Source: JBGSKY01 sp041740995
Lineage (GTDB): Bacteria > Planctomycetota > Planctomycetia > Pirellulales > Pirellulaceae
Assembly (NCBI GenBank): GCA_041740995.1
Contig: JBGSKY010000066.1
Span: forward strand, 1 to 63,061
Direction of reading: 5' to 3'
DNA: 63,061 nucleotides
Positions 44,243 to 53,647 of this stretch are shown here, piece after piece (position 1 is the first letter of the stretch; every line of letters begins with the position of its first letter). Below the pieces are notes generated by a model. It saw only the letters and a program-made list of their open reading frames with translations. It did not search any database and was not told the origin of the DNA. A program made the translations under genes and the position numbers.

Positions 44243-44902
44243 TTACGGTAAATCTTCTAAACCGGCTAGATGAGTGCGAAGCTGAGCGAGAATCCTCGAA
44301 CGAGCTTTGTAGACCGCCCAACGCGTCATTTCCAATTCTGCCGCGACGTCTTCGACTGAATTACCATCGACCGTGGTCCGCCAAAAGGCTTGCCAAGTCT
44401 GCGGTTCAAATCGTTTCCGCAGTAGCGCCAAAGCTCGCCGACAAACCGCAGACCGGTCGTTTGCCATATCACTTGGCGGCAAGTTTTCAGAGATAGTATG
44501 ACTACCAAATGATTGTTTATTCTGGCTCGAATCGTCGGATTGAATGGCTGGCTGTTCCGCTATCCTTTGCTGCATTGTGCTGCCGCCGATGGCTGGCGGA
44601 TGCAGCTTTTGACGCCTGACAAAATCGACGCATTTGTTTCGGGTAATGGTCCACAACCAACCTCGAAAAGTCGCACCGGATTGTACGGCGTTGAATCGGC
44701 CAAGCTGTGTTACGACTGCCGAGAGTGTCTCTTGCATAATATCGGCCGCATCGGAGGCCTGAAAATTCGATCGACGAATCCAGGCGTACACGATCGGTCC
44801 ATACAATTGAACCAGCTCCTGCCACGCTATTGCCTCGCCATCTCTGGCGCGTTGGAGCAACGAAGTCGACGTCGATGGCTGACTTAAAATATTTTCGCTC
44901 AT
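44243..44902 (-). CDS. ECF-type RNA polymerase sigma factor
   Basis: A 219-residue sigma factor. Region 2 (about 10-95) shows LYGPIVYAWIRR, DAADIMQETLSAV and FRGWLWTITRNKCVDFVRR, typical of ECF sigmas. After a variable Ser/Asn-rich linker, region 4 (about 155-210) carries the HTH NSVEDVAAELEMTRWAVYKARSRIL. Planctomycetes have many such sigmas next to Ser/Thr kinase genes, and this one is followed by the kinase 37 bp downstream on the same strand. The kinase may replace or supplement the usual anti-sigma factor, since it also has a zf-HC2-like finger. Target promoters cannot be inferred. Confidence 0.93.
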   Translation of the reverse strand: MSENILSQPSTSTSLLQRARDGEAIAWQELVQLYGPIVYAWIRRSNFQASDAADIMQETLSAVVTQLGRFNAVQSGATFRGWLWTITRNKCVDFVRRQKLHPPAIGGSTMQQRIAEQPAIQSDDSSQNKQSFGSHTISENLPPSDMANDRSAVCRRALALLRKRFEPQTWQAFWRTTVDGNSVEDVAAELEMTRWAVYKARSRILAQLRTHLAGLEDLP

Positions 44903-45157
44903 TTGAACAGCTTAACAACTGCCAAGCGGGGCCGATACGATCGCTGAAAAAGTCAGCTCCGACGCTTGATAATTCTTTCCGGCTTCCGGAAGGTCTACGA
45001 TGGTTGAGCATCATGGCCTGGAATAAATGACAACTCTCAGAATTCTTTTCCGGGGTAGTGTATGCTGACTGATGTCCTTGATGAACGTTCTCGTGTTCTT
45101 AACGACCGATCGTACGTTTGTCATTCTCTCTCTTTAGAAAATGAAAAGCGATCCGAT

Positions 45158-47089
45158 ATGCTTCATCTATTTCGTTCTAGTTCTTACGCGTTATTCGTTT
45201 TAACTTTTTGCCTCACGTCTCAAGAGTGTTGGGCCCAGAACGAAACCGATCTAGTATCAGATGGTGTACCAAACAAAGACTCCAGCGAAGAAACGGCGGC
45301 GGAGTATAACATCACGCGTGTCACTTTGTATCGAGACCAAGCGTTGGTCACACGCGAGTTACCGATTTCGCAAGCCGTCAACGATGTAATTACGATTGAT
45401 GATTTGCCCGCGTTGATTGTGACTGACAGTGTTTATGCGGAAGGGACTCAGGGCATCGAGATTCGGGCCGTTCGCGTTTCTAGTCGGACATCGGCGGAGG
45501 CGGACCGCGACGATATCCGTGAAATTGATCACGAGATCCAAGGCTTAGTTCGCTCTCAAGGCTCAATTCAACTTGAGCTTGATACTCTGAATACTAATGC
45601 AACATCTCTCTCGGCCATTGTTAATTTCACCGCTGCTGGAGCGTCGAACGATTTTGCCAAAGGGACAATCGATGCAAGGCAAATCACTGAACTGACTAAT
45701 TTTCTGATGGAACGAAGGGTTGACTTGAGTCGAAAGACTTTTGAATTGCAGTCCGAGTTACAAGAGCGCCAAGCCGAATTACGATTTTTGCAAGAACGTC
45801 GTTCCGCGTTGACGGCTAGCAACCAAAATCGTAGTTATCAAGTCAAAGTCTTCATCGCCGGCGACCAATCGGCGGGGGGAAGCATCAAACTAAATTATCT
45901 GGTCGGCGGTTGCAGTTGGTCACCGCAGTATTCGATCGCCGGCTCAATAGATAACAAGAACTTTGATATTAAATACAGTGCAATGGTTCGGCAAATCAGC
46001 GGTGAAAACTGGGAAAATGTGCGTTTGACGCTCTCGTCTGCCTCGCCTGCCGTTAACGCGATGGGACCTAACCTCACACCTTTGCGCGTTTCTGTTGCCC
46101 CGATCAACAAGTCAGATAATGACCAGCAAGCCGCCAATTCATCCGGCGGTTACGGCGAGGCTGACATCTTGCAAAGAGCACAATCCATTCGGCGCAAACA
46201 AGAGACTGTCGAGAATACCGCTTACGACAGTAAGTCCATTTCCGGTTCGAAGAGCAGAGACTTGCAACTTAATTCGCTAGCCAATCAGCTACAAAATATT
46301 GAGCTCGAAGCCTCGGTTGATGCCGCCGCGCAAATCGCTTCTGATTCCGAAGAGGAAGTTGCGACACAAATCTACGCGTTACCGCAGCCACTTTCATTGC
46401 AATCGCGTCGAGAACAACAACTAGTACAAATCGATGCACTGAAGTTGGAAGGGGAGTTGTACCACGTCGCTACGCCGCTACTTGCAAGCTATGTCTATCG
46501 ACAGGCAGAGATGACCAACACGCAATCGATCGGACTGCTCGGTGGGCCAGCAACAGTCTATTTGGATGATCGCTTTGTTGGTCAAACGGTTCTTCCAAGC
46601 ACGGCTAGTGGTCAGCGTTTAGTCGTCGGTTTTGGAGCAGACCAACAAGTGCGTACACGTCGTGAACTGAGAGCCAAGCAAGATTCTATTCGCGGCGGCA
46701 ATCGCAATTTGGAATTTACCTATCGACTGGTGATATCGAATTTTAAAAACCAAACAGCAAAGGTCCGGCTCTTTGACCGAATCCCAGTCAGCGATGAATC
46801 TCGCGATTTGTCTGTCAGCTTGCTTAAGAACGAAACGCCGCTGAGCACTGATGCGCTTTATGAGCGTATCGGCAAATCGCGTGGCATCCTGCGTTGGGAC
46901 CTTGAGGTTCCTGCGGGCCGATCAGGCGGCGAAGCATTTGATGTCGATTACACCTACAGCCTCGAGTTTGACCGGAACGGATCGTTGACTGCCGAAGATA
47001 ATCAAGAACAGATCGAAAGCGACTACTTTTTCGACCAGAACGCCGGTGGAATGGGTGGTGGTGGGGGCGGTGGTTTCTTTGGCAACTAA
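45158..47089 (+). CDS. MuiA-like protein (DUF4140/DUF4139)
   Basis: A 643-residue exported protein from ATG 45158, whose signal peptide (YALFVLTFCLTSQECWAQ) begins after a basic start; an open frame reaches back to 45062. The N-terminal DUF4140-like strand region (TRVTLYRDQALVTREL then ITIDDLPALI) is followed by a coiled coil (about 170-240), and the large DUF4139-like beta domain (YLVGGCSWSPQYSI onward) covers the rest. The final stretch is Gly-rich (GGMGGGGGGGFFGN). The family was named after a mucoidy inhibitor; its biochemical role is unknown. It lies after the sigma/kinase pair on the opposite strand. Confidence 0.85.
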   Translation: MLHLFRSSSYALFVLTFCLTSQECWAQNETDLVSDGVPNKDSSEETAAEYNITRVTLYRDQALVTRELPISQAVNDVITIDDLPALIVTDSVYAEGTQGIEIRAVRVSSRTSAEADRDDIREIDHEIQGLVRSQGSIQLELDTLNTNATSLSAIVNFTAAGASNDFAKGTIDARQITELTNFLMERRVDLSRKTFELQSELQERQAELRFLQERRSALTASNQNRSYQVKVFIAGDQSAGGSIKLNYLVGGCSWSPQYSIAGSIDNKNFDIKYSAMVRQISGENWENVRLTLSSASPAVNAMGPNLTPLRVSVAPINKSDNDQQAANSSGGYGEADILQRAQSIRRKQETVENTAYDSKSISGSKSRDLQLNSLANQLQNIELEASVDAAAQIASDSEEEVATQIYALPQPLSLQSRREQQLVQIDALKLEGELYHVATPLLASYVYRQAEMTNTQSIGLLGGPATVYLDDRFVGQTVLPSTASGQRLVVGFGADQQVRTRRELRAKQDSIRGGNRNLEFTYRLVISNFKNQTAKVRLFDRIPVSDESRDLSVSLLKNETPLSTDALYERIGKSRGILRWDLEVPAGRSGGEAFDVDYTYSLEFDRNGSLTAEDNQEQIESDYFFDQNAGGMGGGGGGGFFGN

Positions 47090-47140
47090 ATCCATTGGAC
47101 TGCGAGACTCGATTGTGTCGCTAACAATTCGCGGTTCGTA

Positions 47141-48409
47141 TCAGACCAGCGCGACGCCGTCGGGAGTCAATTGAAAGACTCGATCGGATATCGGATGATC
47201 CGACGTGCTAAAGTCTTTGTGAACGAGCGGCAATAATTCTTGAAGTTGCCCGACATCGGCGAACAACATGAGCACGTCTCGCGACGGTATTGCCGCGAGC
47301 AGCTTAAGACCGATCTGCTCAGCGACAAACTCGTACATTTGAGGGTGCAGCAAATACGCCGATGCCGATCCGCTGGAGGGCTGCAAGACGCCAATCTTTG
47401 GTATTCCAGCTAGGTCCGGTGAAACCAAAAGATCCGGCTTTGGCAATTGGCTTAAGTTTTCGATCGACAAATTGTGCAGCGTCTCTGGATCGACTTCCCA
47501 GCGATCGATATCGTTTTTGTTGACGAAGCGAAATGAGCGATTGTCGTCTAACGCGTAACAGATATGCAAGTCGGCAAGCCAAGGTGCGCTGACCAGCGCC
47601 GCCTTATTATCACCATCGCGTTTGAGTCGCATCATTTCATTTACGTCTTGGACGTATTTATCAGACTTTATCAAAGGCAAAATTCGCTTCGAAACGCTCG
47701 CCCATGTTTCGTCACCTAAAGGTTCTTCAGACCGTACAGAGCTGCGAATGCCTTCGACAAATTCGGTGACCAAAAGTGTTAACTGATCTGGTCGGTTTTT
47801 CACCTGCGTAAACAGATTCCCAACGGATACCTCAAATCGATCGGAAACAAATTTCAAGTTATCAATTCGAAAGCTAACTTCTGGCAAAAGCTCTTTCAGC
47901 TTCTCATCGGTTGCCTGCATTATTTTGACCGCAAGGTGGATGTCTTCACGCTTGACGCGCAAAGAAGAAAGCATTCTCTCAAAAACCGGTCGCATTTGCT
48001 CCGCTTCGTTTTCGGGAAGACTGGTTGAGATTGCGAGAATGATATCGGCTGCCAGCACGAACCATCGCTGGCCAGCTTGATCTGACTCGGGCCGATCGGC
48101 CGTGTAATTTGGATAAAGAATAGTCGGATCAGGTCGCAGACTGGTCGAATCAACCTGAGCCATCATCGCGGTTGCAATTTGTTCCCACTTGCCAGACTCT
48201 TTGATGATCGACGTGTCGAACTGGACCGGAGTCCTGAAGAATATAATTCCGACGCCGCGTGAAAAATCGGGATATGCAAACTGAACCGTTCCGTCTTTAT
48301 CTATATCGACGACCCAATGTTCGGGATAGTCGATTTCGAAGAGCTTGTTCGGATGCTGAAACAATACGTAATAGGGCGTTTGGTCGGTCGAACGAGAATG
48401 ATTAGACAT
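47141..48409 (-). CDS. DUF1444-like protein
   Basis: A 422-residue soluble protein. The N-terminal half starts with YYVLFQHPNKLFEIDYPEHWVV-like strands (split here) and resembles the planctomycete version of a PsbP/SpoE-like beta domain. The C-terminal half (about 175-420) recalls DUF1444/YtpQ: YVQDVNEM, DLHICYALDDNRSFRF and ETLHNLSIENL. The family function is unknown. There is no signal peptide or membrane helix. It is convergent with the MuiA-like gene and has no operon partner. Confidence 0.7.
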   Translation of the reverse strand: MSNHSRSTDQTPYYVLFQHPNKLFEIDYPEHWVVDIDKDGTVQFAYPDFSRGVGIIFFRTPVQFDTSIIKESGKWEQIATAMMAQVDSTSLRPDPTILYPNYTADRPESDQAGQRWFVLAADIILAISTSLPENEAEQMRPVFERMLSSLRVKREDIHLAVKIMQATDEKLKELLPEVSFRIDNLKFVSDRFEVSVGNLFTQVKNRPDQLTLLVTEFVEGIRSSVRSEEPLGDETWASVSKRILPLIKSDKYVQDVNEMMRLKRDGDNKAALVSAPWLADLHICYALDDNRSFRFVNKNDIDRWEVDPETLHNLSIENLSQLPKPDLLVSPDLAGIPKIGVLQPSSGSASAYLLHPQMYEFVAEQIGLKLLAAIPSRDVLMLFADVGQLQELLPLVHKDFSTSDHPISDRVFQLTPDGVALV

Positions 48410-48592
48410 GACAATTAGAAATGGTTTGTTTGGTTACGTAGTTAGCAAGTTTATGCAGAGCGTATTGAGAACGAATCCAAATTTTAACAAGACACAAGGC
48501 GATGTCGTCAACGCCGACCTTCCGCCGTGGTTTATAAGCCTACAGTTGCTATCCACTTGCAGTCTTACATTTCGATCGTCGGCGAGTTGTTC

Positions 48593-48991
48593 ATGGGTTC
48601 TCGATTACGAAAAATTCTCGCCTGTGTTCTCGTTTTAGCGTTTTCAAAATACTCAGGAATCAACGATTTTGACAACATCGTTGAAGCCTAAGATCGCATT
48701 GAAAAAAGCAGAGCATAGTGACGAGAAATTCGGATTGGCGGAATTGCGTTGGTTGAATGCTGCTGCCAGTCGATAAATTCTTCGACTTTACGTTGATCAA
48801 ATCGCTCATCGCGCGTCAAACAGATCTAGAACCGATCCGAAGGGCGTTCGCTGAACGTAGGCTCGGACCGATTGTGGAAAACGCACGCGAACCAGCAAAG
48901 AACTTGAACTACATGAAGATCAAGACGCGAGAAAATGCTCCCCGAGGAGCGTGCCGAACTAGTTGCAATAAGTAGTCAGTTTCGCCGGTAA
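48593..48991 (+). pseudogene. Possible decayed secreted-protein gene (several frames)
   Basis: A 32-codon frame from ATG 48593 has a signal-like MGSRLRKILACVLVLAFS start and stops at 48691. Protein-like helical sequence continues in a second frame from about 48681 (KPKIALKKAEHSDEKFG), then in a third (TLIKSLIARQTDLEPIRRAF), and finally in another ending at 48991 (MLPEERAELVAISSQF). Such successive pieces are consistent with a gene broken by frameshifts. Chance is a strong alternative, and I recognise no family. The rest of the 48410-49116 spacer shows nothing. Confidence 0.22.
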
Positions 48992-49116
48992 CGCACGAAA
49001 CGCGTTTGTCGATGTCGGTTTGCTTCGACGTCGAGAACTTGCCTTGACCAATTCCGCAATCACTACGTTCAAATGGGATTTAGTTGTACAGCTTTAAAAA
49101 TCCCGAGCGAACCAAA

Positions 49117-49205
49117 CGGAGAGGACAGGATTCGAACCTGCGGTTCAGTGTTACCCGAACGCATCATTAGCAATGATGTGCTTTCGACCACTCAGCCACC
49201 TCTCC
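49117..49205 (-). tRNA. tRNA-Ser (anticodon GCU)
   Basis: The reverse complement has a type II cloverleaf with a long variable arm: acceptor GGAGAGG / CCTCTCC, anticodon stem CATCA / TGATG with loop TTGCTAA (anticodon GCT), variable arm near GTTCGGGTAACACTGAAC, T arm GCAGG / CCTGT and discriminator G. CCA is not encoded. It reads AGC/AGU codons. Confidence 0.96.
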
Positions 49206-49465
49206 AATGCCCTGGGCGACCTTATTCTTGACACCCACGGGAGGCGTATTGTTCTCGAAATTTTTCTGCTTTGCAAGCCGAGGTGCAAACCTTTTTCGAC
49301 GTTTGCAAAACTTCGCGAAACGCAACATTATTTTGACTCATTACGTTAGGATTTCTGTAGCCCGTTGCAAATTCATTGCTTGCAACTATATTTTCATCCT
49401 TTTCCGCCCTACAACGTCCGCTAGCGAATCGCCGGTTGACGCACCGCTTGATTGAGAATCGCTTG

Positions 49466-50473
49466 ATGTCTGCAACAATATACTATGATGATGACGCCGA
49501 TCTGAACGTTTTGAAAGGCAAAACTGTGGCCATTTTGGGATATGGTTCTCAAGGCCATGCCCAAGCCCAAAACCTGCGTGACAGCGGTGTCAATGTCGTT
49601 ATTGGCCAACGAAAAGGCAGCAAAAACTACGAACGCGCTGTCAGCCATGGCTTCGAACCAACCGATATCGGCGAAGCGACCAAAAAGGCTGACATTATTA
49701 ATATGCTCCTGCCCGATGAAGTGCTCGGAGATCAATACAAAGCACACATCTTGCCGAATCTTAAGGCTGGCAACACGTTGATGGTTTCGCACGGATTCAA
49801 TTTGCACTTCGGTCAGGTTGAACCGCCAGCAGGTGTCGAAGCGATGTTGGTCGCTCCAAAGGGCCCAGGACATCTGGTTCGCAGCGAGTACGTCAAGGGT
49901 GGTGGAGTCCCGGGATTGCTGGCGCTGTGGCCCGGTGCCGGTGAGAAGACGAAAGCCTTAGGCTTGGCCTACGCTAAAGGCATCGGAGCAACCCGTGGTG
50001 GCGTAATTGAAACATCTTTTGCTGAAGAAACTGAAACCGATTTGTTCGGCGAGCAAGTTGTGCTTTGCGGTGGCGTCAGTGAATTGGTTCGCGCGGGCTT
50101 CGACACTCTCGTTGAGGCCGGTTATCAACCTGAGATGGCTTATTTTGAGTGCATGCATGAGCTTAAGCTGATCGTCGATTTGTTCTACGAAGGCGGGCTT
50201 AATTACATGCGGTATAGCGTTTCCAACACAGCGGAATTCGGTGATTATACTCGTGGCCCTCGAATTATCACTGCCGAAACTCGCAAAGAGATGAAGAAGA
50301 TCTTGCTTGAAATTCAGAACGGAACGTTTGCTAAGGAATGGATTCTTGAAAACCGCGCTGGTGCACCGGCTTTCAAAGCGACCCGACGAATTCAACGCGA
50401 TCACTTGATTGAGCGCGTTGGCAAAAAGTTGCGTTCACTGATGAAGTGGATCAACGCGAAAGAGCCTGATTAG
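49466..50473 (+). CDS. ilvC: Ketol-acid reductoisomerase (class I)
   Basis: A 335-residue enzyme of branched-chain amino acid synthesis that isomerises and reduces acetolactate or acetohydroxybutyrate. ATG 49466 is chosen because the family N-terminus begins just after it (MSATIYYDDDADLNVLKGK). The Rossmann motif is GYGSQGHAQAQNL; the loop VIGQRKGSKNY carries basic/Ser residues compatible with NADPH. Metal-binding acidic residues lie in FGEQVVLCGG, and the C-terminal knotted domain (FYEGGLNYMRYSVSNTAE and EIQNGTFAKEW) is complete. It sits alone after tRNA-Ser; ilvB/ilvN are not in this window. Confidence 0.96.
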   Translation: MSATIYYDDDADLNVLKGKTVAILGYGSQGHAQAQNLRDSGVNVVIGQRKGSKNYERAVSHGFEPTDIGEATKKADIINMLLPDEVLGDQYKAHILPNLKAGNTLMVSHGFNLHFGQVEPPAGVEAMLVAPKGPGHLVRSEYVKGGGVPGLLALWPGAGEKTKALGLAYAKGIGATRGGVIETSFAEETETDLFGEQVVLCGGVSELVRAGFDTLVEAGYQPEMAYFECMHELKLIVDLFYEGGLNYMRYSVSNTAEFGDYTRGPRIITAETRKEMKKILLEIQNGTFAKEWILENRAGAPAFKATRRIQRDHLIERVGKKLRSLMKWINAKEPD

Positions 50474-50669
50474 CTTCAACACTTTGCGACGACATTTCGA
50501 TGCATCAGCAAACTGATCCAATGCTCGTTTCGAGCATTGAATTTGCTAACATTGTCGCCGGAAAATTATCTATTGTTAGACAATCCTTGTGCAGGCTAGA
50601 TAGTAAGCTCAAATCTGATTGCTAAACTGTATGGAACGAGTCGGGTCCTTACAGTAATGGTCGAGTTGA

Positions 50670-51503
50670 ATGGATCTCAGAAAACTCACGCAAGCTTCCG
50701 TTTTGGCGATGCAGTCGGCCATCGGGCATTTAAGGGAGACTGTCTTCCCAACATCTTGCCAGCTTTGTGATAGCATCGATTTGGCCAGCGGATGCGTGCT
50801 TTGCGGGCCATGTCGAGACGACTTAGCTCTGATAAATCATCCGTGCCTTCGGTGCGGAGCGCCGCTTCATAGTTCGCAAGTTCAGACTGCTAAACGGCCA
50901 AGATGCATGCAGTGTCGGCGAGGTGATTGGCCCGCCGAGCGTGTTCTCTGCCTGGCAAATTATGAGGGAGCGGCCCGTCAAGCTGTCATCAAGATGAAAC
51001 AGCCCAATTCGGATACGCTTGGAATTTTTTTTGGTCGCCTGCTGGCGCAGTGGTCTGCGACATTGATTGATTGGCAAGCGGTCGATTTGGTCGTTCCTGT
51101 TCCACAGTATTGGGTCAAACGACTAAAAGTTCGCCACAATTCAGCAGAGATTTTGGCCAGCCAAGTCGCTTCGTATCATTCTAAGAAGCTTGCCATTCGC
51201 GGCGTGAAGAGGATTCGTCTGTCGAGTAAACAAGGGATGTTGACGCACAACGAGCGTGCGAAAAACGTTTCCGGTGCTTTTGCTGTTTGCAGCGGGATCG
51301 ATTGGAATGACAAGCGAGTCGTCATCATCGACGATATCGTCACCAGTGGATCGACGGCTGCTGCAATGTGCCGACCAATTCAAAAAGCGGGCGCGACCAG
51401 CGTGATCGTCTTGGCTGTCGCGCGTGGAACAAGGAACCAAAATCGGTCGACACGGGCAACTTTTAATGCTTCTGATGCTGAGAGATCGAGCTTGCCAACC
51501 TAA
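50670..51503 (+). CDS. ComF-family phosphoribosyltransferase-like protein
   Basis: A 277-residue ComF-like protein. An N-terminal double zinc ribbon (CQLCDS, CVLCGPCRDD, CLRCGAPL and CMQCRRG) precedes a type I phosphoribosyltransferase fold whose PRPP-binding loop is VVIIDDIVTSGST. The AVIKMKQPNSDTLGIFFG stretch matches the region before the core of ComF proteins. In naturally competent bacteria, ComF takes part in transformation, but homologues are widespread and no other competence gene is nearby. Function here is unknown. Confidence 0.9.
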   Translation: MDLRKLTQASVLAMQSAIGHLRETVFPTSCQLCDSIDLASGCVLCGPCRDDLALINHPCLRCGAPLHSSQVQTAKRPRCMQCRRGDWPAERVLCLANYEGAARQAVIKMKQPNSDTLGIFFGRLLAQWSATLIDWQAVDLVVPVPQYWVKRLKVRHNSAEILASQVASYHSKKLAIRGVKRIRLSSKQGMLTHNERAKNVSGAFAVCSGIDWNDKRVVIIDDIVTSGSTAAAMCRPIQKAGATSVIVLAVARGTRNQNRSTRATFNASDAERSSLPT

Positions 51504-51853
51504 CAATCATTGGTTGCCGCTTTCTGCTAGCGAGATCTGGTGTTGATTTGTATTCCTTCTTTTTCCAGTCCATACTGGCTTCGCATTGAAGCGATTTCGT
51601 CGGGGCATTGATTTCGGACGCTGGCAATTTATCCTAGTAAGCTTGTCAGGTTGGGTTCTGGCCTACAATTGGCAAGGTTCTAGCGGACCGAATTTTTATT
51701 GCGGCAAGCTAGACGACTACAGGTTATAGCTGTGTTGGCATGCGCGTTTTTCCAATCGCTTATGACTGGAGCTTGTTTAGCGGCGTGAGCGAAGCCGTGC
51801 GTAGGCTCTTCTGAGATTCAACTCTTTCTATTTTCGGAAACTCAACTTTAAAA
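51504..51853. other. Intergenic stretch upstream of the FHA-histidine kinase gene
   Basis: This 350-bp spacer separates the comF-like gene from the kinase gene. It contains T-rich stretches that could include a promoter but no hairpin terminator, RNA gene or convincing coding frame. Confidence 0.35.
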
Positions 51854-53647
51854 ATGCATTTGGTGATTTATCAAGGCCCTGATGCAGACCGCCAAATCGA
51901 GTTTCAAAAAGATTCGTTAATTCTAGGTCGAGGGCCACGTTGCGATACGGTGCTCAATGATCGCGAGGTTTCGCGACAACATGCAAAAATCTATCGCGAT
52001 GGCGACACGATTAAAATTTGCGACTTGCAGAGCAGTAATGGCACGCTGGTTAATGGCGTTGCAATTAACACCCACGAATTAAATCATCGTGATCGAATTC
52101 AGATCGGCCGAAACTTGATCGTTGCGATCTTTGATCAGCCTGAATCAGGTCAAGTTGCGAACGAATTCGTTCCGGAAAGACAATTGGATGTCGAGATCGT
52201 CGGTGCGCCGGCGAACGCAAATTCCATCGATGAAAGCGTTTCGCAGATTCGCAAAGTCTATCTTCCTACGAAACGAACAACCGCAGGTGCCGGAAGTGAT
52301 AGTTCTTTGCAGCGACCCAGTGGAGAAATCGCGGTAGAGTTTTCTGATCAATCTGCGAGCGACATTGGAACCGATCCGCTTTGGCAAATGATGTATCAAG
52401 CCATCGTGGAACTGTCGCACTTGTTCGACATCAAAGAGATCAGCGATCGGATTCTTGATTTGATTTTCACTGGCATTCAATGCGATCGAGCTTGCATCTT
52501 GCTGTACGATCAATCGGCCAAACGGCTGCTGCCGGCATCGAGAAAAAATCGGAACGCTAACTCTGTCGGCTCGTCGATGCAAATCAGCCAGACCATTTTG
52601 GACTATGTTTCGCAGACTGGAGAAGGGGTTCTGACCAGTGACGCAGTTCACGATCAGCGCTGGGATACTAGCGCGAGCATCTCACGAGCGGGCGTTCGCG
52701 AAGCGATTTGCGTTCCGATGTCTGGGCGCCATGGCATGATTGGCGTTATCTACATCGACACGGCCGCCGCGATCGGATCAATGGCCACCAATGGCGAGCA
52801 AGAACTGCTGACATTTGATCACTTGAAGCTCCTGACGGCGCTTGGCCACCATGCGGCTTTAATTATCGAAAACATGTACAACAACCAGGCCATGTTACAG
52901 GCCGAGCGATTAGCCACGATGGGCAAAGTCATCGCGACACTCTCCCATCATATCAAGAACATCTTGCAAGGCATCGAAGGCGGGGCGTACTTGGTAAACG
53001 AGGCAATGCGTAACGGCGAGCTCGAAGCGGTGCAACTTGGCTGGAAAATGGTCGAAAAAAATCAGTTGCGGATCAAATCACTCGTTTTAGACATGCTCGC
53101 TTACGGCAAAGAGCGACGCCCAAAACTTGCGGAGCATGACATGAACCAAATTGTGGCCGAAGTGGTAGAGTTGGTAGCGCAGAAAGCTCGCGAACAGCAC
53201 ATTGAATTCGTTTTCCAAGCGTCCGACGCCCGGGCAAGCATTTACGGCGAGTTTGATTCGCTGTACCACGCAATATTGAACCTGATTACGAACGCAATTG
53301 ATTCTTGTATCGAATTTCGCAAAGCAAGCCAAACAGACGATTACACGCCAAAAATCTCGGTAATAGTGTCGGTTGATTCTTCACATGTCGAAACTATTGT
53401 CATCGACAATGGCGAAGGGCTGAGCGAAACGGAACGAGCGTCGTTGTTTATTGCTTTCGAATCGACCAAAGGTGGCAAGGGAACCGGCCTAGGACTTGCG
53501 GTAAGTAAAAAGATTGTTTCCGAGCACGGCGGTAGCATTCGCGTTGAATCGGAGCCTTTGAAAGGCTCGACCTTTATCGTTAGATTGCCGATGGACAATG
53601 ATCGAAACCCAAGTCGTATGTCTAACGAAAAAACGATTTCGCTCTAG
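51854..53647 (+). CDS. FHA-GAF hybrid sensor histidine kinase
   Basis: A 597-residue cytoplasmic kinase with no membrane segment. The FHA domain (1-95) shows GRGPRCD at 25-31 and S40-R-Q-H with SSNGTLVNG, the phosphothreonine-binding features. A GAF domain (about 180-345) follows. The dimerisation/phospho-acceptor region includes H365 (ATLSHHIKNILQGIEGG), the N-box HAILNLITNAID (N476, N480), G1 IDNGEGLS (D518), and G2 GGKGTGLGLAVSKK. FHA would allow interaction with Thr-phosphorylated proteins, linking Ser/Thr kinase and two-component signalling. Its stop lies 50 bp inside the next frame, so the following peptidase is likely co-transcribed. Confidence 0.9.
   Translation: MHLVIYQGPDADRQIEFQKDSLILGRGPRCDTVLNDREVSRQHAKIYRDGDTIKICDLQSSNGTLVNGVAINTHELNHRDRIQIGRNLIVAIFDQPESGQVANEFVPERQLDVEIVGAPANANSIDESVSQIRKVYLPTKRTTAGAGSDSSLQRPSGEIAVEFSDQSASDIGTDPLWQMMYQAIVELSHLFDIKEISDRILDLIFTGIQCDRACILLYDQSAKRLLPASRKNRNANSVGSSMQISQTILDYVSQTGEGVLTSDAVHDQRWDTSASISRAGVREAICVPMSGRHGMIGVIYIDTAAAIGSMATNGEQELLTFDHLKLLTALGHHAALIIENMYNNQAMLQAERLATMGKVIATLSHHIKNILQGIEGGAYLVNEAMRNGELEAVQLGWKMVEKNQLRIKSLVLDMLAYGKERRPKLAEHDMNQIVAEVVELVAQKAREQHIEFVFQASDARASIYGEFDSLYHAILNLITNAIDSCIEFRKASQTDDYTPKISVIVSVDSSHVETIVIDNGEGLSETERASLFIAFESTKGGKGTGLGLAVSKKIVSEHGGSIRVESEPLKGSTFIVRLPMDNDRNPSRMSNEKTISL

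Noticed and set aside
48757..48975. 72-codon plus-strand frame upstream of tRNA-Ser
   Set aside because: It has no start signal or domain. It is only mentioned as part of a possible decayed gene.
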